A stretch of 52,760 nt of DNA from Planctomycetota bacterium (GTDB lineage Bacteria > Planctomycetota > MHYJ01 > JACQXL01 > JACQZI01): assembly GCA_016207825.1 (NCBI GenBank), contig JACQZI010000032.1, positions 1 to 52,760 of the forward strand, written 5' to 3'. The notes under the pieces are model-generated. The model searched no databases, was not told the origin of the DNA, and worked only from the letters and a program-made list of their open reading frames with translations. Below, in pieces: positions 17,726 to 27,853 of the stretch. Each line of letters starts with the position of its first letter. The first letter of the stretch is position 1. A program made the position numbers and the translations under genes.

Positions 17726-18007
17726 ATGGACGCCGCCGAAAACTACTCGTTTTTCTTCTATACCGCCCTTTTGTTCCTGGTCATGGTGTTTCTCCTGACG
17801 ACCACATTGACCGCGCACCTCAAAAACAGCAAGATGGAAAATTATTATCAGGGACTTGTTGATGAAACCAAGCAGATTAAGGAAGATTGCACCCGTCTTG
17901 AGAAAGAAAAGCGCGCGATATTATCCGACCCCTTCTATTTAGAGATGTATATCAGGCGGACACTCCGTATGCAGGGCGATGGGGAAATCATCCTCAAGTC
18001 TAAATAA
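17726..18007 (+). CDS. FtsB/DivIC-like septum initiator protein
   Basis: A 93-residue protein with one N-terminal membrane helix (about residues 9-30) and then a coiled coil (about 35-68). It ends with a segment typical of the FtsB/DivIC family: DPFYLEMYIRRTLRMQGDGE followed by two or three hydrophobic residues. Family members link FtsL and FtsQ at the division septum. In many genomes the gene follows enolase; here enolase is 16 kb away. No clear ribosome-binding site precedes ATG 17726. Its 3' end overlaps the CPBP protease gene tail to tail by 69 bases. Confidence 0.75.
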   Translation: MDAAENYSFFFYTALLFLVMVFLLTTTLTAHLKNSKMENYYQGLVDETKQIKEDCTRLEKEKRAILSDPFYLEMYIRRTLRMQGDGEIILKSK

Positions 18008-18577
18008 ATTAATCGCATTAACCAAAACATGCGTAATAATCGGGGTAAGCAAACTGCCTGTTAATTCATAAAACCAACCCAGCATAAATCCCATCCCGAC
18101 GGCAAATACTGTCCAGATGATATATACCCGCTTTACCGGGAAGTGAAGCATCCCGAAAATTACCGAGGTGATAGCTAGACCGAGATACGGCTGGAGCAAC
18201 CCGCGGAAAAGGACTTCCTCGGCAATGCCGCTTGAAAGCGCCACGACAATAATCTCAAAGCTCGAAAGCCTGCCCAATATTAATGTGAATTCCTGTTGCA
18301 GGTCTTTTACGCGCTTAAAAAGGTATGCGCTTATTATGGAAACCGCAACCACCCCGCAACCCCCGCCTAAACCAAGCCCTATTATTATATATGTATCAGG
18401 ATAGATATGAAAAGCGTCCAGGAGATACGCTAATCCTTTAAAATAGTAAATACCTAGAAGGCTGATAATAAGTACGATTGAATAAATTACGGCCATCGGG
18501 AAGACGATGCGGCTCTCGCCTCGCCAAAGGCGGAGAATCAAGCAAGGGGATTTCGGCGGAGCATGGCGGAAAAGCAT
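17939..18577 (-). CDS. CPBP-family intramembrane metalloprotease
   Basis: A 212-residue membrane protein. All three motifs of the CAAX-protease/bacteriocin-processing family are present: EEVLFRG (EExxxR), FGMLHF (FxxxH) and HVLVNAIN (HxxxN). These are the metal-binding and catalytic residues within the membrane. It starts 3 bases after phoH ends, so it closes the purA-uppS-cdsA-phoH transcript. An internal ATG at MAVIYSIV (about residue 28) is an alternative start, but the preceding RLWRGESRIVF looks like coding sequence. The substrate is unknown. Confidence 0.85.
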   Translation of the reverse strand: MLFRHAPPKSPCLILRLWRGESRIVFPMAVIYSIVLIISLLGIYYFKGLAYLLDAFHIYPDTYIIIGLGLGGGCGVVAVSIISAYLFKRVKDLQQEFTLILGRLSSFEIIVVALSSGIAEEVLFRGLLQPYLGLAITSVIFGMLHFPVKRVYIIWTVFAVGMGFMLGWFYELTGSLLTPIITHVLVNAINLFRLEDDFPIALHTECPPDIHL

Positions 18578-18580
18578 AAA

Positions 18581-19534
18581 TCAATGGCTTTTCTTGCCTA
18601 TCATGCGCTTTTTTTCGTAGGCATCTACAATGGATTGGACCAAGGGATGGCGCACGATATCTGCTCGAGTGAGATATGAAAACGCAATACCTTCGACATT
18701 CCCCAAAACGCTCTGTGCTTCGACCAATCCCGAAACCTTCCCCAAAGGCAGGTCTATCTGGGTAATATCGCCGGTCACCACGATTTTAGAGCGCTCCCCC
18801 ATACGGGTCAGGAACATCTTCATTTGCTCGGAGGTGGTATTTTGCCCTTCATCCAGAATCATAAAAGCATGATCGAGGTTTCTCCCGCGCATGTAAGCAA
18901 GCGGAACGACCTCGATAATCTCGTTATCAATTAATCGCTTGGTCTGCTGGAACGGCAGAAAGCTGTTCAAAGCATCATAAAGCGGACGCAAATACGGATT
19001 GACCTTTTCCTGGTAATCTCCCGGCAGGAATCCCAACCTTTCGCCGGCCTCAACCGCTGGGCGCGCCAGGATAATCTTATTAACGGTGTTAGTGCGCAGG
19101 CAATGAAGAGCGCGCGTTACTGCCAGGTAGGTCTTGCCTGTCCCGGCCGGGCCGATAGACACCACAATGTCATTAACTTCCATCAATTCAATATAACGGC
19201 GTTGCCCCTCACTGCGCGGCTTGACCATTTCCGATTGTGTTTGAGGAACGGGCGAATATCCTTTACGAACAGGCGGTTTGCCGCTGATGATATCGTTTAG
19301 CGCGTCTTGGCTTAATTCATCTTCAGATGAGCGCAGGCGTTCCGAAATTTTCCGTAAGGCTTCATATGCCTTTTCCACGTCGCCCCGTTCTCCCGTAATT
19401 TTCAGGAAATTGCCTTTGAGGTAAACCTTAACCCCGCAACTATGGCTCACCTCGCGCAAATAGCGGTCATACGTCCCGCAAAAGCGCACGGCTTCATCCT
19501 GTCCGGATAACTGTATCACCCGTTCTGTTTTCAT
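18581..19534 (-). CDS. PhoH-family ATPase (YbeZ type)
   Basis: A 317-residue cytoplasmic P-loop protein. An N-terminal KH-like region (VKVYLKGNFLKITGERGDVE) precedes a Walker A GPAGTGKT (about residue 135). The family blocks ARPAVEAGERLGFLPGD, ILDEGQNTTSEQMKMFLTRM (Walker B region) and VVTGDITQIDLP are intact. YbeZ homologues act with YbeY in ribosome and RNA maturation (family knowledge); ybeY is not in the window. The start codon overlaps the cdsA stop (ATGA), indicating coupling. Confidence 0.9.
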   Translation of the reverse strand: MKTERVIQLSGQDEAVRFCGTYDRYLREVSHSCGVKVYLKGNFLKITGERGDVEKAYEALRKISERLRSSEDELSQDALNDIISGKPPVRKGYSPVPQTQSEMVKPRSEGQRRYIELMEVNDIVVSIGPAGTGKTYLAVTRALHCLRTNTVNKIILARPAVEAGERLGFLPGDYQEKVNPYLRPLYDALNSFLPFQQTKRLIDNEIIEVVPLAYMRGRNLDHAFMILDEGQNTTSEQMKMFLTRMGERSKIVVTGDITQIDLPLGKVSGLVEAQSVLGNVEGIAFSYLTRADIVRHPLVQSIVDAYEKKRMIGKKSH

Positions 19535-20367
19535 AATAAATATAAAACGTATTTAGCGAAAAATAAAGCAAGACCTGAAAAAATAATTGAGTCAATCAAA
19601 TCAAGAACTCCCCCCAATCCGGGAATAAATCCCGAATCTTTAACGCCGCAATGCCGTTTAATCGCGGATTCCACCAAATCACCGACTTGTCCAAAAAACG
19701 CAACAACGCATCCCAGCACTAAAGCACTCAAGGATGTTTTTAATATTAATGAAGAGTTAAGTATGTCAAGAGGGCTAAGCAGCCTGAAAACGATTGAAGC
19801 CAATGCCCCAAAAATAAGAGCAACTATAAATCCCTCCCATGTTTTGTTCGGGCTTATGTTAGGAGCGAGCTTTCGTTTGCCGAAAAACTTTCCGCCGAAA
19901 TATGCGGCGCTGTCGGCAACTTTATTGACGACAATCAGGTATAAAATAAAATCATCAAGATATATGACTGTCAACGGCAAGATTATATAAATCACGCTCG
20001 ACATAACTGCGTAATTAGCGGGAATTTTTTGATATTTTCCTGACAAAACAGTTATAATCAACTGGTGCGTTAATAAAACGAAAACCCCGATAAAAAGCAA
20101 ATTACCCGCAAAATCAGCCGTCGGTTTGATACTGAACAGCACCCTTTCAAAGCCAAATAATATTACAAACAGCGCAATTGGTATTATCTTATTAAATTTT
20201 CCATAAATATTCTCATGCATCTTGTAGAATTCATACAGCGCCAGAACCCCGGCGACCAGGATTAAACTAAATACGCCCCAATTAGATTCCGTCGCATAAT
20301 CTATATAAAACAACCCGGCCACCAGCGCAACCAGGATGATTCCCACAATCACTCTCGTTTTTAACAT
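19531..20367 (-). CDS. cdsA: Phosphatidate cytidylyltransferase
   Basis: A 278-residue membrane enzyme with about eight helices. It converts phosphatidate and CTP to CDP-diacylglycerol, the substrate of the PssA encoded at 16295-17092. The signature region is clear: DSAAYFGGKFFGKRKL, then SPNKTWEGF, GQVGDLVESAIKR, and KDSGFIPGLGGVLDLIDS. It lies 25 bases after uppS, the usual arrangement in bacteria, and overlaps phoH by 4 bases. Confidence 0.93.
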   Translation of the reverse strand: MLKTRVIVGIILVALVAGLFYIDYATESNWGVFSLILVAGVLALYEFYKMHENIYGKFNKIIPIALFVILFGFERVLFSIKPTADFAGNLLFIGVFVLLTHQLIITVLSGKYQKIPANYAVMSSVIYIILPLTVIYLDDFILYLIVVNKVADSAAYFGGKFFGKRKLAPNISPNKTWEGFIVALIFGALASIVFRLLSPLDILNSSLILKTSLSALVLGCVVAFFGQVGDLVESAIKRHCGVKDSGFIPGLGGVLDLIDSIIFSGLALFFAKYVLYLL

Positions 20368-20392
20368 ATCATTCCTCTTCGTTCCTCAGTGG

Positions 20393-22450
<2,058 letters not shown>

Positions 22451-22498
22451 CGCTCAATCCGCCCATTCTAAACTCCATATTATTGGGCGTACTGATAA

Positions 22499-23806
22499 CT
22501 ACTTATCCTTCATTATGGAATAGACGCAGATTTCGCCGCACATGGAACAGGCTTCTTCATCTTTCTTGGGCTTGCGCTTGGCGCGGTAAGCGCCGGCCTT
22601 TTTCGGGTCAAGCGCGTATTTAATCTGGTTATCCCAATCCTGGTTCCTGCGGTATCCGGAAAACCTGCGGTCTTCATCCATGGCGCCTTTGATGCCCTTG
22701 GCGATATCCGCGGCATGGGCGGCAATCCGGCTGGCAATCACGCCTTCACGGACATGCTCTTCCTTGGGTAGTCCCAAATGCTCCATAGGCGTCACATAGC
22801 ACAGGAAATCCGCCCCTGCCCAGGCAGCCAAAGCCCCGCCGATTGCCGAGGTTATATGGTCGTATCCGGGCGCGATATCCGTCACCAACGGCCCCAGGAC
22901 ATAAAACGGCGCGCCGTCGCATAATTGCTTTTCCAATAATACCTGAGCCTGAATCTGGTTTAAAGGGACATGCCCGGGACCTTCTATCATTACCTGGACA
23001 TCCGCCTTCCTTGCTTCCTTGGCAAGCCTGCTTAAAACCATCAGTTCCTTTATTTGGGCTTTATCAAAGGAATCCGCAATGGCGCCTGGACGCAGGCCGT
23101 CGCCCAGGCTTAAGGTGACATCATACTCGCGCGCGATATCAATCACGCGGTCAAACTTTTCATAAAGAGGGTTTTCTTCCCCGTTCGCCTTCATCCATGC
23201 GGTGAGTATCGCCCCGCCGCGGCTGACCACTCCGCCCACGCGCGGTTCTTTATCAAGATGGCTGACCACGTCACGAGTCACGCCGGAGTGTATGGTGATA
23301 AAATCAACCCCGTCTTTGGCATGCTGTTCTATGGTCTTGAATAATATATCATCATCCCAGTCGCAGACAGTTTTATGCGCCTTACGGGATGGAAGGACAG
23401 CCTCATAAATCGGAACCGTACCGAACGAAACAGTTGCTTTAGCGAGCAATGCCTGCCTGATTTTCGTAATATCGCCTCCGGTGGATAAATCCATCACGGC
23501 ATCAGCTCCAGATTCTTCGGCAGCACGGAGTTTCTTAAGTTCAACCTTTATATCCGCATAATCGGAAGAGGTGCCCAGGTTCGCGTTGACCTTGGTCTTT
23601 AGACCCTTCCCTATGCCGCAAACTGCTTTGGCCGGTATCTTACGCCCGGCGGATAACTTCTTCCAGCGGTTGGTGTTTGAAGGGAGGACGATATGGCCTG
23701 CCTTGATTCCTTCAAGGATATAAGAAACTTTAACACCCTCTGCCTTGGCAACCAGTTCCATCTGGGGTGTTATTTTATTGGCGCGCGCCGCTTTTAATTG
23801 CGTCAT
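22499..23806 (-). CDS. thiC: Phosphomethylpyrimidine synthase
   Basis: A 435-residue radical-SAM-like enzyme. It rearranges aminoimidazole ribotide to hydroxymethylpyrimidine phosphate in thiamine synthesis. ADAVMDLSTGGDI, GVDFITIHSGVT, SRGGAI, LGDGLRPG, EGPGHVPLNQI and GPLVTDIAPGYDHITSAIGG are family blocks. The C-terminal cluster-binding motif reads CSMCGEIC (C-x2-C-x3-C), one residue shorter than the E. coli C-x2-C-x4-C form. The length places it in the shorter ThiC group without the long N-terminal domain. AGAGAGAA precedes the ATG. Its leader carries a palindrome but no recognisable TPP riboswitch. Confidence 0.95.
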   Translation of the reverse strand: MTQLKAARANKITPQMELVAKAEGVKVSYILEGIKAGHIVLPSNTNRWKKLSAGRKIPAKAVCGIGKGLKTKVNANLGTSSDYADIKVELKKLRAAEESGADAVMDLSTGGDITKIRQALLAKATVSFGTVPIYEAVLPSRKAHKTVCDWDDDILFKTIEQHAKDGVDFITIHSGVTRDVVSHLDKEPRVGGVVSRGGAILTAWMKANGEENPLYEKFDRVIDIAREYDVTLSLGDGLRPGAIADSFDKAQIKELMVLSRLAKEARKADVQVMIEGPGHVPLNQIQAQVLLEKQLCDGAPFYVLGPLVTDIAPGYDHITSAIGGALAAWAGADFLCYVTPMEHLGLPKEEHVREGVIASRIAAHAADIAKGIKGAMDEDRRFSGYRRNQDWDNQIKYALDPKKAGAYRAKRKPKKDEEACSMCGEICVYSIMKDK

Positions 23807-23830
23807 TAAATTCTCTCTTGATTTAATCTT

Positions 23831-23885
23831 GCCACGAAGACTCTAAGACACAAAGAAAAATTTAGTGGCTTTGTGCCTTGGTGGC
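23831..23885. repeat. Imperfect palindrome in the thiC leader
   Basis: The left part GCCACGAAG...ACACAAAG and the right part CTTTGTGC...TTGGTGGC are near-complementary around an AT-rich centre, so the thiC 5' leader can fold into a long interrupted hairpin. Similar text (CTCTGTGCCCTCTGTGG) occurs at about 25570-25586. These look like members of a dispersed intergenic palindrome family rather than a gene-specific riboswitch. Confidence 0.55.
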
Positions 23886-23902
23886 TAATCACTAACAAGA
23901 AA

Positions 23903-23931
23903 AGTATAACAAGCTAATAACGGATAGTCAA
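23903..23931 (-). promoter_or_regulatory. thiC promoter
   Basis: TTGACT (23926-23931) and TATACT (23903-23908) on the minus strand are 17 bases apart, close to the sigma-70 consensus. The implied leader is about 90 bases long and contains the palindrome at 23831-23885. Confidence 0.75.
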
Positions 23932-23962
23932 GAAATGATTATTAGGATTAAAAACAATCCAA

Positions 23963-25321
23963 TCACTCCCCCAACACCTGCGGCAAGAGCCAGGCATGCA
24001 CCAGCGGCAGATAGACAATCTGGGTTGGTGCGATTTCCTCCCATCCGGCGTAATCACGGGTCAAGACAATAATTTTTTTCGCCTTTATGCGCCTGCCGAA
24101 ATTTACCAGCGCCCATCTGCCGGATTTCTCCAGCGGGAAATCATATCGCGCGCCGACTAAGTGCCTGACCAATCCGCGCTTCAGGCAGTAGCCGGTAACG
24201 TCGCTCGTCTCACCCATCCAGTATTTTATCTCTTTTATCCACGGGATGAAACGCAATTCGTTATAAACTAAATTATCAATCAGCGCTTTCCGGTCGGGGC
24301 GGGTATCAACCGGCTGGAACGAATCTATCAGCATATTCCTTAAACCGTTGTCGTTAAAATATAAAATCGGCGCGTCCTTGGCGATATTGGTTTTCTCAGG
24401 ATACGGATAAACCTTATTAATGTAATAATTAGATTCAAGTGTATCTACAAAAGCCGAAACCGTTTTCCAGTTCGCCTTGGTCTCCTGCGACAATTTGGTA
24501 ACGTTTAAGACCGTGCCGTGCGTGCGGGCTAATTCGTCCAGTATCTTCCTTTGCTGGGTTTGTTGCAGCCTTTCTTGCTTAGATTTGGGTTGATGGTCAA
24601 ACTGTGTCTGGTAAATCTTCCGCAAAATAGCCGGACGCTTGGAAATGGTGTATTCCTTGACCGCTTCGGCATATCCGCCGTAACGCAGGTATCCATCCAG
24701 GACTGGACTGAACGGTTTTAAATAACTGACACTGGTTAAATCCTTGATTTTATCAGGCAATTTCAGCTTGGGGCGCCTGTCTTTCCCGTCAGGCAAATAG
24801 ATGTTGTTTGGATTCAGCATCCGGTTCATATATTCCGTGTAGGAAGCCAAGCCGAGTTCGAGATTTACCGCGCTGTCATAGTGATATGCCCTGGCAGAAC
24901 TTGTCATAATCAACTTTGTATTATCCAATACCTTTTCTAATTCCTGAATCATATCGAAATCGATATTCTGGGCTTCGTCAAGCAAAATCAAGAGCCGTGT
25001 TTTCTTATCCGGGCTGAAGCCGTTAATAAACCTGGCGACATCATCCGCGCCGGTAAAGCATTCGCGCGTCAGGACATCATCGAGATTGAAATAAAATATG
25101 GCGGATGGGGAAACGCCCTTATCTTTTATGAGGTGCCTGATAGCCAGTTGGAGGAGAGTGGTTTTCCCAGCCCCGCGCGGGCCGGAAAGCAGAATAGGCG
25201 TGTTGCCTTTAAGCGCTTCCTGTAATTGGGGCAATAAGGAACGGTCGAATGTCCAGCTCATCAGTTTGGAGGCGTCATCGCGCCAGGGGTTTTGTTGTAA
25301 GAAATTTTCTACATTAAACAT
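23963..25321 (-). CDS. AAA-type ATPase with DUF4143-like C-terminus
   Basis: A 452-residue P-loop ATPase. Walker A is SGPRGAGKTTLL (about residues 43-54) and Walker B is RLLILLDEAQN (about 112-122). The sensor region IMTSSARAYHYD matches the archaeal-type ATPase/DUF4143 family. The middle carries a winged-helix-like segment. The C-terminal 110 residues correspond to the family's nuclease-like end, but the usual E-V-D and E-V-K motifs are not visible; instead it reads TSDVTGYCLKRGLV. Function is unknown in the family. AAGGAGGAGC before the ATG is a strong ribosome-binding site. It stands alone and is probably accessory. Confidence 0.8.
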   Translation of the reverse strand: MFNVENFLQQNPWRDDASKLMSWTFDRSLLPQLQEALKGNTPILLSGPRGAGKTTLLQLAIRHLIKDKGVSPSAIFYFNLDDVLTRECFTGADDVARFINGFSPDKKTRLLILLDEAQNIDFDMIQELEKVLDNTKLIMTSSARAYHYDSAVNLELGLASYTEYMNRMLNPNNIYLPDGKDRRPKLKLPDKIKDLTSVSYLKPFSPVLDGYLRYGGYAEAVKEYTISKRPAILRKIYQTQFDHQPKSKQERLQQTQQRKILDELARTHGTVLNVTKLSQETKANWKTVSAFVDTLESNYYINKVYPYPEKTNIAKDAPILYFNDNGLRNMLIDSFQPVDTRPDRKALIDNLVYNELRFIPWIKEIKYWMGETSDVTGYCLKRGLVRHLVGARYDFPLEKSGRWALVNFGRRIKAKKIIVLTRDYAGWEEIAPTQIVYLPLVHAWLLPQVLGE

Positions 25322-25783
25322 TGCTCCTCCTTGTCAAATATGAACACGAATATTTCGAATTAAGCCGAATAATCACGAATGAATTCGTGGGATTAGTTCT
25401 ATTCGTGCTATTCGTGTTAACTCTTTTTAGGAGTTTTGTCAACTCAAATCTTCCACTTTGTCAACCCAAACCTTCCATTTATCCCATAAAACTCAATATA
25501 ATCAACAGCCATATTCAATATAATGAGTTTATTATAAGTCTTATATTGAAAATGTATCTTTTTATACTCCTCTGTGCCCTCTGTGGTCGTATTTTACCCC
25601 AAAAAAGTCGGTTAATCCGCCCTCATCGGGAGATAAAAGGGGGGTTTTATTTCCGCACTTTTAATATTTATCGGCTAAAATTATCTGATTCTTGATTATA
25701 TTGAGTATTAGGCACAAAAAACTCGGTTAATCCGCCTTAGCATGGAGATGAGGGTGGAGGTATCCTACCCCTACACCCCCCTA
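25322..25783. other. Gene-free region rich in short inverted and direct repeats
   Basis: No convincing gene was found. CACGAAT occurs at 25345 and 25374, and its complement ATTCGTG at 25383, 25401 and 25410. TTCAATATAA (25514-25523) pairs perfectly with TTATATTGAA (25541-25550). TCGGTTAATCCGCC occurs twice (25608-25621 and 25723-25736), each preceded by a run of A and followed by G-rich sequence. The last part (about 25750-25783) has GAGGGTGGAGG and then C runs directly before the 22-base array. Confidence 0.6.
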
Positions 25784-26047
25784 ACCATACCTCTATACCT
25801 CTGTAGCCATAGGTATACTCCATGGTGGCCATACCTCTACTCTACTATAGCCATTACTATACTCCGGTATAACCATACCGCTACTCCATTATAACCATAC
25901 CGATACTCTACCCTAACCATACCTCTATCCCCTTGTAACCATATCTATACTCTATAGCAGCCATACCCATACTCCATGGCAGCTCTACCTATACTCTATG
26001 CTAGCCATACCCCTATATACCGACAACCACTCCTCTACTCCCGGATA
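25784..26047. repeat. Degenerate 22-base tandem array, 12 units in exact phase
   Basis: Twelve 22-base units start at 25784, 25806, 25828, 25850, 25872, 25894, 25916, 25938, 25960, 25982, 26004 and 26026, with no insertion or deletion although the sequences have diverged widely. Most units begin ACCATAC or GCCATAC, have TACTC near the middle and end in TA, CA or TG. Many contain CCAT and ATGG as a dyad. A thirteenth unit at 26048 is barely recognisable. There is no spacer of unrelated sequence. The block from 26070 to 26112 is unassigned. Confidence 0.85.
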
Positions 26048-26112
26048 GGAATAGATGTACTTACAGACGGCACTATTAACCTTCCCTACTAACACCTCTT
26101 CTAAATTACGTG

Positions 26113-27342
26113 TTATTTATTCGGATTTGGGTTAGGCGGAGTCGGCGTCTGCGGAAAAGGATTTTGCGGCGCAGGCGGTTGAGGAGGATTCATCATCCTT
26201 TTCCGGTTTTCCTCATTTGCTTTCATTATATCCTGAGCATGGTTTTCTTGGTTAATATCTATTAGAACGGGCTTATTTTTAGGTTTGGTTTTTATTTTTT
26301 CCAGTCTGGCAATTTCTTTATCCCTGGCTTTTTCCAGATCCGTTGTATCTATCCCTTTTGCCTTTGCTTTCTCTATGCACTCTTTTATATATTTTAAGCT
26401 CCATTCCGTATCATCTCTCTCAAAATTAAAATATAACTCTTTTGCCTTATTAAAATACTTCTCCTTATTTGCTATATCGTTTAGTCCCGCATAAATATTT
26501 GCCAGCCCCAGGCAGACTTCTGAATTAAGCGGATTGAGCTCCAATGCCTTTTTCAAATCCCTTATTGCATGGTCAGTTTGCTTTTCCCTTGTAGAATAAT
26601 TTCCTCTCGCTTCAAACATGTTTGAGACAACCTCTTTTTTGGACAACGTTCGTAGGAAAACACCCAACCGTATTTCATCTTTTGATATAAGAAAATCTTC
26701 GGCATATTGTCCATCAGTGTTTATTCCCGCTTTACCGGTCACTTCAATATTAGAACGGTATTTACCGTCGTCATATCTAAGAAAGAAATGGCTTGGCGCA
26801 TTTACTCCATGAATGGCAATGCCTGCCCTATCTGCCAGGCAAAGGTATAATAAAGGCATGGTAAAACAAGCGCCTTTTTTCTCATCCATAATAACGTTAA
26901 GGAAAAAATTAGTGTTTGTCTGCCCTAAACAATCATTGAAATCATACTCATATTTTTGTTTAAAGTAGTAGAAGCTGTTTATAGCGCTTATTTTATATTC
27001 GGGGTCGTATATGTTTCCTTTTGCCGCATACATAAGCCATTTTATTTCATCCACCATGTTGTCGAGTTGTTTAAGGTATGCCGGGATATCAAGATTCGGA
27101 TAAACCTCTTTTGCGATGAGCAGGGCGGCTTTGCCGAGATCTATTTCGCTATCCGGCCCGGCAAGCATCTTATCCAGCTCGGATTGGGGATTTGCGGGAA
27201 GGGCAAAAAATATGATTGCTGAAATGAGGATAATAATAAAAATGATGCCAAAAGTAAATCTTAAGAAATGTTTTGGCTTACAAATTGTTTTAACCTGCTG
27301 GTTTTTATCTGACCGCCCATTTAAGCTATTTCTTTTTCTCAA
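26113..27342 (-). CDS. Membrane-anchored SirB1/transglutaminase-like TPR protein
   Basis: A 409-residue protein with one membrane helix (about residues 30-50). Residues about 75-215 match the Transglut_core2 (SirB1-type) domain: F-L-N-V-I-M-D-E-K-K-G-A-C then TMPLLYLCLADRAGI and GVNAPSHFFLRY. These give the Cys-His pair of that fold. Residues about 255-300 form one or two TPR motifs (AIRDLKKALELNPLN). The tail is rich in Pro and Asn. The role is unknown; in other bacteria SirB1-like proteins are uncharacterised. It overlaps the upstream gene by 17 bases. Confidence 0.7.
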   Translation of the reverse strand: MRKRNSLNGRSDKNQQVKTICKPKHFLRFTFGIIFIIILISAIIFFALPANPQSELDKMLAGPDSEIDLGKAALLIAKEVYPNLDIPAYLKQLDNMVDEIKWLMYAAKGNIYDPEYKISAINSFYYFKQKYEYDFNDCLGQTNTNFFLNVIMDEKKGACFTMPLLYLCLADRAGIAIHGVNAPSHFFLRYDDGKYRSNIEVTGKAGINTDGQYAEDFLISKDEIRLGVFLRTLSKKEVVSNMFEARGNYSTREKQTDHAIRDLKKALELNPLNSEVCLGLANIYAGLNDIANKEKYFNKAKELYFNFERDDTEWSLKYIKECIEKAKAKGIDTTDLEKARDKEIARLEKIKTKPKNKPVLIDINQENHAQDIMKANEENRKRMMNPPQPPAPQNPFPQTPTPPNPNPNK

Positions 27343-27823
27343 TAATTTCTTCTTTCATTGGGTTATCAAAATCAAATAATTCATCAGGCGTGCTAATTCT
27401 AAAATATTTCTTCCTGCTCCCTCCTAAATAAAACTCATATCGTTGCAACACACCGCTCTCGTCAATTTTATATATCGGCCCCCCATTATCATTACCCTGT
27501 AATGATGGAGTATCAGCTAAACATAAGTAAGACTTTTCATCTGCCCAAACAACTATACTGAAAACCTTAAGCCCATTTAGCATTTCGACAATATCTTTTG
27601 TTAGGTATCCCTTTTCCAGCTCATCCCGCATGCCGTAACGCTTATTAGCATTAAAAAATGTCTGCTGGCTATTGTGAACGGAAAAAAGTATTCTAAATAC
27701 CTTGGGGACTTCATTTGCTTTATGGTTAGAATGCATGGGAGGAAGAATCAATGCCGCTAAAATAGCCGCCAACGACAGAACACTGACAATAATAACAAAT
27801 ACCTTTTGCCATTTTTTCATCAT
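27326..27823 (-). CDS. Hypothetical protein, single membrane helix (pilin-like layout)
   Basis: A 165-residue protein. A short basic N-terminus (MMKKWQK) and a hydrophobic helix (residues 8-28) precede a soluble domain. The overall layout resembles pseudopilin-like proteins, but no prepilin cleavage motif was seen. The downstream phrase SYLCLADTPS and a Gly-Asn-Asp loop have no recognised match. It begins 31 bases after the small Rhs gene and could belong to the same transcript, making it a possible partner or immunity gene; this is inference from position. Confidence 0.45.
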   Translation of the reverse strand: MMKKWQKVFVIIVSVLSLAAILAALILPPMHSNHKANEVPKVFRILFSVHNSQQTFFNANKRYGMRDELEKGYLTKDIVEMLNGLKVFSIVVWADEKSYLCLADTPSLQGNDNGGPIYKIDESGVLQRYEFYLGGSRKKYFRISTPDELFDFDNPMKEEIIEKKK

Positions 27824-27853
27824 GATTTCTCTTTTACATTACTATGCTATATG

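Noticed and set aside
23807-23905. TPP riboswitch before thiC
   Set aside because: None of the THI-box sequence elements could be found; only the palindrome is visible.
25784-26047. CRISPR array
   Set aside because: Units follow each other without spacers, vary throughout, and no cas genes are present.
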